A program made the translations under genes and the position numbers. Of a stretch of 64,000 nt of DNA, positions 25,492 to 35,184 are shown piece after piece (positions within the stretch are counted from its first letter, which is position 1; the number at the start of each line of letters is the position of its first letter). Source of the DNA: Paraburkholderia sp. SOS3 (GTDB lineage Bacteria; Pseudomonadota; Gammaproteobacteria; Burkholderiales; Burkholderiaceae); assembly GCF_001922345.1 (NCBI RefSeq), contig NZ_CP018811.1, positions 2,356,001 to 2,420,000 on the forward strand. The letters are read 5' to 3'. The notes below the pieces were generated by a model that worked only from the letters and a program-made list of their open reading frames with translations, did no database searches and was not told the DNA's origin.

Positions 25492-26529
25492 TCAATGATC
25501 GTGCGAACGCGGCTCGGCCACCGGATGCTTCGCGTGCTGCGCGTCGTATTCGGCCTGCGCGCCTCGTGCCAGCCGCCGCTGCGCGGCCCGCGCTTCGGCA
25601 CGCGTGGCCAGCACCTGCGCATCGACCCGGTGCCGGTTGATCAGCGCCCATGGCAGGCCGGCGACCATCGCTGCGCCGTCTCGCCATAACGTGTGCTCGT
25701 GCGCGAAGGTCGCGAGCGCGGCGCATGTCGAACGGCCAACGTCGCGCCACGGCAGCCGCAGCCACGCGATCCACGCCGCGTTACGCGCCTGCACGCGCCG
25801 CTGCAACGCGTCTTCACTACCGCATACATGGTCGGGCGAATCGGGCCTGCCGGTGCGCCGGCGCCCGAACCTGTCGAGCGCAGCAGCAGTGTCGGATGCA
25901 AAAGCGCCGCGTCGCACGGTCAGTTCGTTGCAGTAGGCGATCGTGTGCCCGGCGTCGAGCACATCGAGCGCGACGAGCGCTTCTTCTCCGCCGACGCCGA
26001 ACCGGCGCTCATAGCCGCCAACGGCCCGGAACACGGCGGTGCGAAACACACAGGCCCCCGCGATATAACTTGTGACTGCCGTCCCCGGACAGCCGGCCGC
26101 TGCGAGCGGACTTGCCGCCATCGAGCGGCAGCGCGGATCGAGCGCGCCGCTTTCGCCGTTTACGATGCGCGCATTGAGCACCGCGACTTGCGGTGCGCCG
26201 TCGAGCAGCTTCACGGCCAGCGCGAGCGAGCCCGCTTCCCACCAGCTATCGTCGTCGCAGAACGCGACATAGTCGGTGCGCACGCAGGCAACCGCGCGAT
26301 TGCGGCCCGCGGCGCCGAGGTCGGTACCGCACTGGACCACACGCACCTGAGGAAACAGCATATCGACGAGCTTGACCGTCTCGTCGCGCGAAGCGTTGTC
26401 CGCGACGATCACGGGCGGTTGCTCGGGCAAGGACGCGAGCCGCGCGAGCGTGCCCACGAGTTGACCGGCGCGATCGTGCGTGAGAACGACCACTGAGATG
26501 CGCGGCAAGGCGGGCGGGCGGCTTTGCAT
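25492..26529 (-). CDS. Glycosyltransferase family 2
   Basis: 345 residues, cytoplasmic. The GT-A fold starts with ISVVVLTHDRAGQL, has VIVADNASRDETV, and the metal-binding acidic motif in VAFCDDDSWW (residues about 88-97). Family 2 enzymes move sugars from nucleotide-sugars to glycans or lipids; the acceptor cannot be told. The region after residue 210 is less conserved and Arg/Ala-rich. A single-gene unit; the 148-bp AT-richer stretch upstream (26530-26677) probably carries its promoter. Confidence 0.87.
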   Translation of the reverse strand: MQSRPPALPRISVVVLTHDRAGQLVGTLARLASLPEQPPVIVADNASRDETVKLVDMLFPQVRVVQCGTDLGAAGRNRAVACVRTDYVAFCDDDSWWEAGSLALAVKLLDGAPQVAVLNARIVNGESGALDPRCRSMAASPLAAAGCPGTAVTSYIAGACVFRTAVFRAVGGYERRFGVGGEEALVALDVLDAGHTIAYCNELTVRRGAFASDTAAALDRFGRRRTGRPDSPDHVCGSEDALQRRVQARNAAWIAWLRLPWRDVGRSTCAALATFAHEHTLWRDGAAMVAGLPWALINRHRVDAQVLATRAEARAAQRRLARGAQAEYDAQHAKHPVAEPRSHDH

Positions 26530-26677
26530 GATCGATCTGCCTTGAGGGAACGACTTTGGTGCGCGACGGCGAGCCGCGCTTCGCTAACCACTCAATTTCA
26601 AACGATATACCTGTAAAGCCTTCCAGTGTGTGCTCTTTGCGACGCTGGCGATCTGATCCGCCACTGCTTGATGCAAA

Positions 26678-28300
26678 TCATGGGTTGCGCGCTGGCGTCT
26701 GTTCCCATCCTCCGCCCAGCGCCTTGTACAGCGCGACGAGATCGGTACTGACCTGGGTCGTGCTCTGCGCATACTGCTGCCGAACCTGCGAAAGCTGCCG
26801 TTCCGCATCGAGCACGTCGATAAAGTTCGTCAGCCCTTTCCGGTAGCTTTCGCGCGCGAGGTCGAACGCATCCTGCTGCGCGGCCGCACTGCGCTCGAGC
26901 GAGGTGCGGCGCGTCTGGTCGGTGCGATAGACGGCAAGCGCGTTGTCGACGTCGCGCAGTGCGAGCAGCACCGTCTTGCGGTATTCGAGCGCGGCCTCGG
27001 CCTGCTGCGCTTTCGTGACCTTGAGGTTCGACACGAGCGCGCCGCCCTCGAAAATCGGCAGCGAAACAGACGGTCCGAACGAATAGAACAGATGCGACCA
27101 GCGGGCGAGATCGCTTGCGTGCGTGCCGCGCAGGCCGATCTGGCCCGTCAGCGAAATATCGGGGTAGAACTGTGCGACCGCGACGCCGACATTCGCGGTT
27201 GCCGCATGCAGGTTCGCTTCGGCGCGGCGAATATCGGGGCGTCGGCGCGCCAGTGTCGACGGCAGGCCGGTCGCGACGACGGGCGGCACGGGCGGCACCG
27301 CGGCAGGGGTCGACAGCTCGTCGTCGAGCGCGCCCGGCGGCTCGGCCAGCAGATACGACAGACCGTTCAACGCCTGCACGATCTGCTGCTCGAATTGCGG
27401 CAGTTGCGCGCGCGTCGATTCGAGCTGTGCAGCCGCGCTTTGCACGTCCTGCTGGCTTGCGAGTCCGACCTTCGCCTGGCTTTGCGTGAGCGTCAGCACG
27501 CCGTTCTGTTCGTCGACGAGCCGTTTGGCGATATCGAGCTGCGCCTGCGCGCCGCGCAACTGCATATAGTTCTGCGCGACTTCGCCTTCGAGCGACAGCA
27601 GCGCATCGTTGCGGCTTTCGACTGCCGCTTCGGTCTGTGCATTCGCGGCTTCGACCGAACGCCGCACGCGGCCGAACAGATCGAGCTCCCACGACGCATC
27701 GAAACCGGCTTGCCACAGGTTGATCGGCTGTTCGAGCTGGTCCACGAGATTGCGTGCGCCGTTCTGAACCGAGGCGCCCTGGCCGGACGCGCCAAGCGCA
27801 TCGATGCGGCTATTCACGTTCTGATCGTCGAGAATGCCCTTGATGCCGAGCTGCTCGCGCGTATAGCTGCCGGTCGCGCGCACGTTGGGCAGACCTTGCG
27901 CGGCCGCGCCTTGCACCTGGGCGCGCGCTTGCTCGATGCGCAGCACCGCTTCGCGCAAATCGAGATTGCTTTGCGCGGCGCGTGCGATCAGGCGGTCGAG
28001 CGTCGGATCGTCGAAGCTGCGCCACCAGCGCGGGTCCGGATCCGAGTCTTCGGTCGGATGCGACGAAACGGCGGTGGCGTCGGGCACTTTCGCTGCGCCG
28101 CCACCAGGCTTCGGCGCTTCGCCATTCGACGTCGCATCGTTGGCGCGTTGCGGATCGCGCCAATGCGCGGGCTCGTCCTGACCGAGGCCGTTGGGCGCCT
28201 TGAAGTCGGGGCCGACCGCGCATGCGCTCAACGCGACGCACAGCAGCAACGCGAATGCATGCGAACGGGCACGCGGCCTCTTTTTCGTGTCGACCGTCAT
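26678..28300 (-). CDS. Outer-membrane efflux lipoprotein (NodT/OprM type)
   Basis: 540 residues. The N-terminus has a lipoprotein signal with lipobox LSAC at about residues 22-25, then two OEP repeats typical of TolC-like trimers (FDASWELDLFGRVRRSVEAA; FDLARESYRKGLTNFIDVLDAERQL). It forms the outer-membrane exit duct of a tripartite pump. The ATG at 28300 starts one base before the stop of the DHA2 permease gene, so the two are translationally coupled. The matching adaptor is not here but at 39191. Confidence 0.92.
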   Translation of the reverse strand: MTVDTKKRPRARSHAFALLLCVALSACAVGPDFKAPNGLGQDEPAHWRDPQRANDATSNGEAPKPGGGAAKVPDATAVSSHPTEDSDPDPRWWRSFDDPTLDRLIARAAQSNLDLREAVLRIEQARAQVQGAAAQGLPNVRATGSYTREQLGIKGILDDQNVNSRIDALGASGQGASVQNGARNLVDQLEQPINLWQAGFDASWELDLFGRVRRSVEAANAQTEAAVESRNDALLSLEGEVAQNYMQLRGAQAQLDIAKRLVDEQNGVLTLTQSQAKVGLASQQDVQSAAAQLESTRAQLPQFEQQIVQALNGLSYLLAEPPGALDDELSTPAAVPPVPPVVATGLPSTLARRRPDIRRAEANLHAATANVGVAVAQFYPDISLTGQIGLRGTHASDLARWSHLFYSFGPSVSLPIFEGGALVSNLKVTKAQQAEAALEYRKTVLLALRDVDNALAVYRTDQTRRTSLERSAAAQQDAFDLARESYRKGLTNFIDVLDAERQLSQVRQQYAQSTTQVSTDLVALYKALGGGWEQTPARNP

Positions 28301-28301
28301 G

Positions 28302-29903
28302 TCAATGTGCTCCGCCGCCGGCCGCTTTCGCCGGCGAAAAGAAGAACGTGAGCGGAATGCACAGGATGCAAAAGATCGACAGCATCGCAAATACGTCCAC
28401 ATACGCGAGAATCGTCGCCTGACTCACGAACGTCTGATAGAGGTGCCCGGTTGCAGTTTGCACAGCCTGCGCGCGCGGCTGCCCCACGAACTCGATCACC
28501 GACTGCGTGTTTCGCGCGAGCGCGTCGCTATAGTTCTGCGACAGCGGCGTCATATGCTCGGCGAGGTGCGCCATGCGCGCCTGGCTGCGTTCGCGGATCA
28601 GTGCCGTCGAAAGGGAAATGCCGATCGAACCGGCCACGTTGCGGCACATCGTGAAGATCGCCGACGCATCGTTGTGCAGCCGCTGCGGCACGGTCAGATA
28701 CGCGAGCGTGGTGATCGGCACGAACAGGAAGCCGATCGCGAGCGACTGCGCGCTGCGCATCTTCACGAGCGTGTCGTAGTCGATGTCCGGCGTCAGCGTA
28801 TGCGCGTAGGCGAGCGCAAGCGCCATCAGCATGAAGCCGATCGACAGCAGCGAGCGCGTCTGCACGTACGGCATCAGCCGGCTGATGATCGGAATCTCCA
28901 GCGTGATCAGGATCGCACCCGGCGACAGCACGAGGCCCGCGAGCGTCGCCGTATAGCCGAGCTGCTGTTGCGCGAGCTGCGGTACGAGCACCGCGCTACC
29001 GTACAGGATGACCGCGAATGACGCGATCGCCGCGCAGCCGAGCGCGAAGTTGCGGTCTTTCATACAGCGCAGATCGACCACGGGCTTCTTCGTGTAAAGC
29101 AGCCACGTGATGGCGCCGCCGATGCCGAGCGCGGCGAGCACCGCAAAAAGGCGGATGAAGTTCGAGCTGAACCAGTCGTCGTCTTCGCCGCGATCGAGCA
29201 TCACCTGCAGGCAGCCGAGGCCGATCGAGATCAGCCCGATGCCGATATAGTCGATCGACACCTTGCCCTTGCGCTTGCGTTCCCAGGGCGGGTCTTCGAC
29301 GAACTGCATCACGGCAATCGACGTCAGGATGCCGACCGGCACATTGAGCAGAAACACCCAGCGCCACGTGAAATTGTCGGTGATCCAGCCGCCGAGCGTC
29401 GGCCCGAGCACGGGCGCGACGACGATCGCGACCGCCGAAATCGAGAAGGCGCGGCCACGCTGCGAGGCCGGAAACGTATCGAGAATGATCGACTGCTGGT
29501 TCGGCTGCAGGCCGCCGCCGAAAAAGCCCTGCAGCAGGCGGAAAACGATCAGTTGCCCGAGGTTCGTCGCGATGCCGCACAGAAACGAGCAGATCGTGAA
29601 TGCGATGATGCAGATCACGAAGTAGCGCTTGCGGCCGAGCACGCGCCCGAAGAACGCGGAGATCGGCAGCACGATGCCGTTTGCAACGAGGTACGAGGTC
29701 AGCGTCCATGTCGCTTCGTCGTAGCTCGCCGACATCGTGCCGGCGATGTGCGGCAGCGCGACGTTCACGATAGTCGTATCCAGCACTTCCATGAATGCCG
29801 CGAGCGTCACGACGATGGCGATCAGCCACGGGTTGGCGGCCGGGCGCCAGTTTTCGTCGCGCGACGCGCCCTGGCTGTTCGATTCGTTATGCGTGGTGCT
29901 CAT
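28302..29903 (-). CDS. DHA2-family multidrug efflux permease (EmrB/FarB-like)
   Basis: 533 residues with 14 predicted TM helices. Seen: the DHA2 TM1 pattern LAAFMEVLDTTIVNVALPHIAG, motif C-like GPTLGGWITDNFTWRWVFLLNVPVG and LGRKRYFVICI. It exports drugs or fatty acids with proton import and works with an EmrA-like adaptor and a TolC-like duct. AGGAAG lies 9 bp before the start. EmrB partners are usually preceded by their emrA; here the upstream neighbour is a divergent vgrG and the adaptor sits 9.3 kb away on the same strand. Confidence 0.93.
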   Translation of the reverse strand: MSTTHNESNSQGASRDENWRPAANPWLIAIVVTLAAFMEVLDTTIVNVALPHIAGTMSASYDEATWTLTSYLVANGIVLPISAFFGRVLGRKRYFVICIIAFTICSFLCGIATNLGQLIVFRLLQGFFGGGLQPNQQSIILDTFPASQRGRAFSISAVAIVVAPVLGPTLGGWITDNFTWRWVFLLNVPVGILTSIAVMQFVEDPPWERKRKGKVSIDYIGIGLISIGLGCLQVMLDRGEDDDWFSSNFIRLFAVLAALGIGGAITWLLYTKKPVVDLRCMKDRNFALGCAAIASFAVILYGSAVLVPQLAQQQLGYTATLAGLVLSPGAILITLEIPIISRLMPYVQTRSLLSIGFMLMALALAYAHTLTPDIDYDTLVKMRSAQSLAIGFLFVPITTLAYLTVPQRLHNDASAIFTMCRNVAGSIGISLSTALIRERSQARMAHLAEHMTPLSQNYSDALARNTQSVIEFVGQPRAQAVQTATGHLYQTFVSQATILAYVDVFAMLSIFCILCIPLTFFFSPAKAAGGGAH

Positions 29904-30024
29904 CGCGCACGCGCTTCCTGTCTGTCATTGATAGGTTCGGGAAAAGGCCGATTCGAACAGTAAGCAAGGTGCGAGCCCGAAGCTTTCAGGCATCCGCGAG
30001 GCACAGGTCATCGAATCAAGGGGG

Positions 30025-30055
30025 GCCGCTCCCGCATTGCATGGGGGCGGCTTTG
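30025..30055. other. GC-rich hairpin in the vgrG upstream region
   Basis: GCCGCTCCC / GGGGGCGGC (one G-U pair) with a 9-nt loop, followed by CTTTG. It looks like a terminator but no gene reads into it from either side, so it may be a leftover of the rearrangement that placed vgrG here. Confidence 0.4.
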
Positions 30056-30100
30056 TAAGTCATTGCGTTAGCCAGCGTGAGATAAATCAGAAAAGTGACG

Positions 30101-30115
30101 AAACTTGACAAGTTT
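30101..30115. promoter_or_regulatory. Palindrome upstream of vgrG
   Basis: AAACTTG-A-CAAGTTT, perfect 7-bp arms around one base, in an AT-rich stretch 98 bp before the vgrG start. It overlaps a TTGACA hexamer (30105-30110), so a bound repressor would cover the -35 region. No convincing -10 is seen 17 bp further on. Confidence 0.35.
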
Positions 30116-30212
30116 TTACACTTCGGAGTCCGGATTGTGTGTTTTTGTGGAGCGAGTCCGGTAGATTTTCACGCGCGAATATTTCCAGTATCGAACAGGC
30201 GAAGGAGGAGTT

Positions 30213-33200
30213 CTGAAAACGGCAGCAGCAAACGACGCGTCCGGGAACGCGCATCGGTATTACCGTCTCGATCTTGCGCAGACGGCCAGTTCCAGACTGG
30301 CCGATGTGTACTCGTTCGACGGCGTGCGTGCGATCGGCGCGCCGACGCGCTATGTCATCCGCTTCACGCATCCACGCCACGATCTGTCGCACGATGAATA
30401 TCTGAACAGGATGGCGACGTTCATCATCCAGCCACCGCAACAGCAGTGGACCCGGTCTGAACCGGAACGACGCGTGTATGGCATCGTCACCGGCTTTGCT
30501 CTGGTGGGAAGCAACCGGGACCAATCGACGTATGAGGTGGTTCTGGAGTCGCGCATGGCGCTGCTGCGCAACAGCCCGAAGTGCCGCTTCTTCGTTGACC
30601 GGAGCGATCCCGAGATCATCGGGCAGATCCTGCGTGAAAACGGCTTCGACAAGCTGCTGGCGGACTTCGAGTTCGCACTACACCGGACCTATCGCAAGCG
30701 GGAATTTGTCATGCAGTGGGACGAGGACGATCTTGCGTTCATCACGCGTCTGTGTCGCCGTTCGGGTCTGTGGTATGTCTGCGAGGAAGGCCGGCGCTGC
30801 GAGAAAGTGCGTTTTGGCGACGATCTCACGCACTACCGGCGCGATCCGGATCTGACGGTCGCGTATCGCCCGTACAGCGGCATGGACAGCAATGGGATGG
30901 AGTCGGTCCACACGCTCGAAATGCACGCGACGACCATCGCGACACGCTACACCGTGCGGACCTTCAGTCCCGAAAGCATGCTGGAGGAGCCGGTCGAACG
31001 GACCTGGGAAATACGGGGCGACTCGACCACATCCGGCGAGGTCTATGTGTGGGGCGCCCCCTGCCTGAGCGCCGACGAGGCCGCAGAGGAAGCGCAGCTA
31101 CGTGCCCAGGCGGCGCAGGCGGGGCAGATCGAGTATCGGGGAACCGGCAACCTGCTCGATCTCGCACCCGGGTACGTGCTCAAATTGCTGGATCGGGACC
31201 TGGCGCAAGCGAAGCACGGACTGCTTGCGGTCAGCGTGACCTATGCTGCGTCGCGCGACAGGGGTTATCACGTGACCTTCACGGCGATACCGGCCGACCG
31301 CCTCTACCGCCTGCCGCTGCTCGAGGAGACGTGGCCGAAGATTCACGGTGTGGTGACCGGCCGCATCACGTCGACGGGCGGTCACACGCATCCGTATCTC
31401 GACGAGCAGGGCCGTTACATCGTGGACCTGCATCTGGACCGCGACCCGCGCACACCGGGGCTGAATAGCTGCCCGATGCGGCTTGCGAAGCCGTTCGCGG
31501 GTGGCGGGCGCACCGGCTTTCACTTTGGCCTCGTCGACGGGACCGTGGTGACGGTGGCGTTCCTGCGCGGCAATCCCGATCTGCCATACATCAGTCAGGT
31601 GCTGCACACGGTGCGGGACAGGGATCCGGTGGTGGCCGGCAAATGGGGTACACGCGACACGATCCGGACGCGTTCGAACAACACGTTCGAGTTCGAGAAC
31701 GACGAGGGCAAGGAGCACATCAAGACCGCGACGGAACATGGCAAATCGCAGCTCAACCTCGGGCATACGGTCGCTGCTGACGGGAATGTGCGCGGCGAGG
31801 GCTTTGAACTGCGCAGCGACCTGAAGGGACATCTGCGCGCGGGCGGCGGCATGCTGATCTCGACTGAGGCACAGGCCGGGGCGCTCGGCGAGCAGGCCAG
31901 CATGGAAGCGGCCATGCAGCAGTTCGAGGCGATGCAGCGCGACGTACAGTCGCTTGCCGATGCGGCGCGGGCGTCGCAGATCGAGACTGCGGACCTGAAG
32001 GAGGAGAACCGATGGCTTCGGGAGGAGCTGGAAGGTCTGAAACAGGCAGTGATCGCGCTGTCGGCACCGAACGGCATTGGGATGGCGACGCCGGATCGTG
32101 TGATGGTCTCGGCCGGCAAGGATGTCAGCGTGGCGACGGCATCGTGGTTCAACCTCAATGCTGCCATGCGCGTGGCCATCGCGGCAGGTGAAATGATCTC
32201 GATGTACGGCGGCAAACAGGGCATCAGGACCTTTTCGGGTCGAGGCCCGATCGAGATCCAGGCCCAGCGCAACCTGCTGTCGCTGGCTGCCGACCAGAAC
32301 GTAACAATATCGAGCGTGAACGGCTCGGTGCTGATAAAGGCGGCCAGGGAGTTCATCGTCGAATGCCAGGGAGCGTTTATCAAGCTCTCGAATGGCTGCA
32401 TCACGCTCGGTGCGCCCAATGAACTGCGCTGGGAAATCTCGAAGTTCGAGAAGACACCGTCTGCGCAGATGCACCTCGGCGCGCCGGCATTCTCGCCAGC
32501 CATGGTCCCGTTCCAGGTGTCGTGTGAGGCGTGGCGGGGAGGCGCTTCGCTTGCGGCCAGTACATCACCTGCAGCCATCGATCCACAAGGCGGCCCGATG
32601 CCGGCCGCCCCGGTATCGGGCATCGGGGGAACGCAAAGGTTGGGCGCTGCAGTCGTCCCGATCGTTCCGATCGATTCGCCTGAGCGCAGCTTTGCGGACG
32701 GGAACCACATTCTTGAACCGCAACTTCCGCCTTCAAGTGACCTGAGTATTCCGGTGAGATTGGAGAATGGCGTTTATTGTCCGTGGCACATGCCCGGTAT
32801 GTTTAAAGAATGCGTGGACGCAACGGAGACCGGCAGCTATATGGCGCTCGACGAGAGAAGGCAGCCGTGGCTGAATGACGTAACAAACCAGCAGCGGACT
32901 GCAGGTGGGACCTTTCCGACCGAATTTGAACTGTCCTACGACGGACAATCGAAAACTTTGTACGCCACGGTGAGAGTAAAGATCATCCCTGTCGACCTGT
33001 TTGTGTCTGATGCAACGGGGACGGCACTGCTTGGTCCAGATGGGCAGAAGCAGTCCGTGCCCTACGACTCCGATGCTCACTACCGATGTGTCGTCTACGG
33101 AGTCGGCAGGTACGACAATGGCCACGTCATGGAGTACCGCCGCGGAATCGGCCCGCGTTTCGATGTCGAAAAGAAGAAGCGCCAGGTCGAGGCTGTACTG

Positions 33201-33761
33201 AATGGACACGGATGTCAGCTGATTCTCGATGGCTGTTCGAAGGAAGCCTCGTGCGGTTGTCGTGTATCCGTGATTTTCAGGGTGGAGTTTCTGATCAGCG
33301 TGGCCGGAGCGGATGTTGGAAGCGGTAAAAAAATCCACAAGACGGTATATCTGTTTCCGCGGGAGCTGCGTGCTGACGCCAAATCATGGGGTGAAATCAG
33401 TACGAGACGCCGTAGAGATGGAACCTATGTTGATAGCGGCGGCGATTCCAACGTGGCCGCCCATGAATGCGGCCACCTGTTTAACTTTCCGGATGAGTAT
33501 TGGGAGTACGGCGGCTGGGTACATCGCATGTATATCAACAATAACCAGCTTGACTTTGCCGCCGACGCAGCCCATCGGGGGAAACAGAAATGGCAGATGA
33601 CATCGGCCAGAAACCTCATGGGAGGAGGTTGCAATAACCCGGTCCCTCAAACTCCAGGTGCTCTGCCGACCGCGTCCGTTGGACCCTATTACCTGGAATA
33701 CGTCCGCAAGCATTTCACTGACATGACACATAAGAACTGGAAGGTCGGGTATGGCAGGTGA
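30213..33761 (+). CDS. vgrG: Type VI secretion spike VgrG with C-terminal metzincin-like protease domain
   Basis: Spike protein of the type VI secretion system, fused to a putative toxin. About 1,182 residues if translation starts at CTG 30213, directly after AAGGAGGAG. The next start, GTG 30306, has no ribosome-binding site and would cut into VgrG sequence (RYYRLDLAQTASSRLADV is encoded upstream of it). Seen: gp27-like domain (EFVMQWDEDDLAFITRLCRR), gp5 OB fold (VDLHLDRDPRTPGLNSCPMR; GFHFGLVDGTVVTVAFLRGN), a coiled coil near 570-625, the beta-helix to about 780, then an extra region of about 400 residues with HECGHLFNFPD (1084-1094) and NLMGGG. HExxH, a third ligand six residues on, and a Met-turn fit the metzincin plan. 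The target is inferred to be periplasmic because the next gene product is exported. Confidence 0.92.
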   Translation: MKTAAANDASGNAHRYYRLDLAQTASSRLADVYSFDGVRAIGAPTRYVIRFTHPRHDLSHDEYLNRMATFIIQPPQQQWTRSEPERRVYGIVTGFALVGSNRDQSTYEVVLESRMALLRNSPKCRFFVDRSDPEIIGQILRENGFDKLLADFEFALHRTYRKREFVMQWDEDDLAFITRLCRRSGLWYVCEEGRRCEKVRFGDDLTHYRRDPDLTVAYRPYSGMDSNGMESVHTLEMHATTIATRYTVRTFSPESMLEEPVERTWEIRGDSTTSGEVYVWGAPCLSADEAAEEAQLRAQAAQAGQIEYRGTGNLLDLAPGYVLKLLDRDLAQAKHGLLAVSVTYAASRDRGYHVTFTAIPADRLYRLPLLEETWPKIHGVVTGRITSTGGHTHPYLDEQGRYIVDLHLDRDPRTPGLNSCPMRLAKPFAGGGRTGFHFGLVDGTVVTVAFLRGNPDLPYISQVLHTVRDRDPVVAGKWGTRDTIRTRSNNTFEFENDEGKEHIKTATEHGKSQLNLGHTVAADGNVRGEGFELRSDLKGHLRAGGGMLISTEAQAGALGEQASMEAAMQQFEAMQRDVQSLADAARASQIETADLKEENRWLREELEGLKQAVIALSAPNGIGMATPDRVMVSAGKDVSVATASWFNLNAAMRVAIAAGEMISMYGGKQGIRTFSGRGPIEIQAQRNLLSLAADQNVTISSVNGSVLIKAAREFIVECQGAFIKLSNGCITLGAPNELRWEISKFEKTPSAQMHLGAPAFSPAMVPFQVSCEAWRGGASLAASTSPAAIDPQGGPMPAAPVSGIGGTQRLGAAVVPIVPIDSPERSFADGNHILEPQLPPSSDLSIPVRLENGVYCPWHMPGMFKECVDATETGSYMALDERRQPWLNDVTNQQRTAGGTFPTEFELSYDGQSKTLYATVRVKIIPVDLFVSDATGTALLGPDGQKQSVPYDSDAHYRCVVYGVGRYDNGHVMEYRRGIGPRFDVEKKKRQVEAVLNGHGCQLILDGCSKEASCGCRVSVIFRVEFLISVAGADVGSGKKIHKTVYLFPRELRADAKSWGEISTRRRRDGTYVDSGGDSNVAAHECGHLFNFPDEYWEYGGWVHRMYINNNQLDFAADAAHRGKQKWQMTSARNLMGGGCNNPVPQTPGALPTASVGPYYLEYVRKHFTDMTHKNWKVGYGR

Positions 33762-35181
33762 AGCGTTTCGCCGCGTTTTATTGAATAAGGTTTCCACATT
33801 ATTTATTGTCATTGGAGCACTGACTATGTCCGGATCCTCTGCGGAAGAATCCGATTTCCCCGTTGGGGAGGGTTTCGGGTTCAGTTCGATGAACGTCATG
33901 CCGGATGGCGCAAATGGCGTAGGCGTATGGCTGAAAGGCACCGCCCGCGTAAGGCTGTCCAACACGCTCAATAAAGGCGTGACCGGCAAGCTGACCGGCG
34001 TCGGCGTCGTAGAAGCGGAGTTATCTCACGACGATCTCGCCCAGGCGAAGGTTATTCACCGCAAACTGTGCGAGGCTGCCGCGAGAAGACCCGTTACGGA
34101 GCTGGAGCCAATGCGCCCCCCGCTGGTGTACTCGATAACCTGTATGGAAAATGGCCAACTCAAGCCGTATCACGGGCAATGGCATGAACTGCCACGAGAA
34201 CTGGCATTCCAGCTTACCGACTACCAGTCCAGGATCCTGAAAAACTATGCTGCTCAGGGGCGTGCCATTCTCAAGCTCAACGTTGCTGTAGCAGGTGTTG
34301 AACGTCAACGAGGCAAGCTCTTTGTATCTGTCCGGTTTGTCAATAGCGGTCGGTATCCAATCCTGATGTCAAGGCCTGATACCTGGCGGCAGCACCGGGA
34401 CCGGCTGGACGTAGGAACCATTGATATAGACGACAGCAATGATTGGGGTGTTGATCTCGCCGGTGTCCCGATTGTCAACGGAACCGAATTTCCCGATGAG
34501 ACGCTGACGATTCCCGCTGGCGGCAACGTCACCTTCAACTTCCTCGCGGCGCCCGATAGAAAGATCAAACGTGGAACCTATCGCGTCGGAGCACTTGTTA
34601 TTGCCGGGATAGGCGGCGACGGTATTGCAGCCACCATGGGGCGAGTCGGCTTCACTTCGGATAACAGCAAGCCTGTCGTGGTGACCTTCGACCGTGACTA
34701 TCCGTCTACGCCCGAGGAACTGGAAAACTACGAAGCACAGAAACGCGAAGCGATGTCTTCGCAGCCTGTGCTTCCCGGTTCGGAATTTGCCGAGGACGGC
34801 TACTACCGGGCCGTATCGATGGTGGACGAACAGCGCAGCCGGTTCGTGAGCAAATTTCGCAAAGGTCAGCGCGCGCCGGAACCGGAAGGAGCGGTTGACG
34901 AGAACGGAAAACCAATGCTTTATCCGCCTGCTACGTCCTGGTTCTGGGAGGCCGATCCAGGTCTGCCGCCGTACGGAACAGATGTGGTTTGCCGCCCGGG
35001 AAAGGCCTGTCCGCGTTCGGGCCGCTGGTTTGAACGAAAGCAGCTGCCGTATCCGATGTTTCCAGTGACTTACGACGATAGTTCCAACCGTGTGATTCAT
35101 TGCAGAGCGGGCGAGACGATGCCCGGAATCATCGAATTATCAAGTCATGGCCTGTCGAACTGGGAATGGATAGGAATCTGA
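33751..35181 (+). CDS. Exported protein, putative immunity to the VgrG protease
   Basis: 476 residues, overlapping the vgrG stop by 11 bp. The N-terminus has a signal sequence (VSTLFIVIGALTMSGSSA, residues about 14-31), so it should be exported; no lipobox Cys. The rest is beta-rich with Trp/Tyr/Gly and few cysteines; no family recognised. Position directly between an evolved vgrG and a PAAR gene, translational coupling and export all fit an immunity protein against a periplasmic effector. An accessory or second-effector role cannot be excluded. Known parallel: Pseudomonas aeruginosa VgrG2b carries a C-terminal metallopeptidase and is followed by a periplasmic immunity gene. Confidence 0.65.
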   Translation: MAGEAFRRVLLNKVSTLFIVIGALTMSGSSAEESDFPVGEGFGFSSMNVMPDGANGVGVWLKGTARVRLSNTLNKGVTGKLTGVGVVEAELSHDDLAQAKVIHRKLCEAAARRPVTELEPMRPPLVYSITCMENGQLKPYHGQWHELPRELAFQLTDYQSRILKNYAAQGRAILKLNVAVAGVERQRGKLFVSVRFVNSGRYPILMSRPDTWRQHRDRLDVGTIDIDDSNDWGVDLAGVPIVNGTEFPDETLTIPAGGNVTFNFLAAPDRKIKRGTYRVGALVIAGIGGDGIAATMGRVGFTSDNSKPVVVTFDRDYPSTPEELENYEAQKREAMSSQPVLPGSEFAEDGYYRAVSMVDEQRSRFVSKFRKGQRAPEPEGAVDENGKPMLYPPATSWFWEADPGLPPYGTDVVCRPGKACPRSGRWFERKQLPYPMFPVTYDDSSNRVIHCRAGETMPGIIELSSHGLSNWEWIGI

Positions 35182-35184
35182 AAC

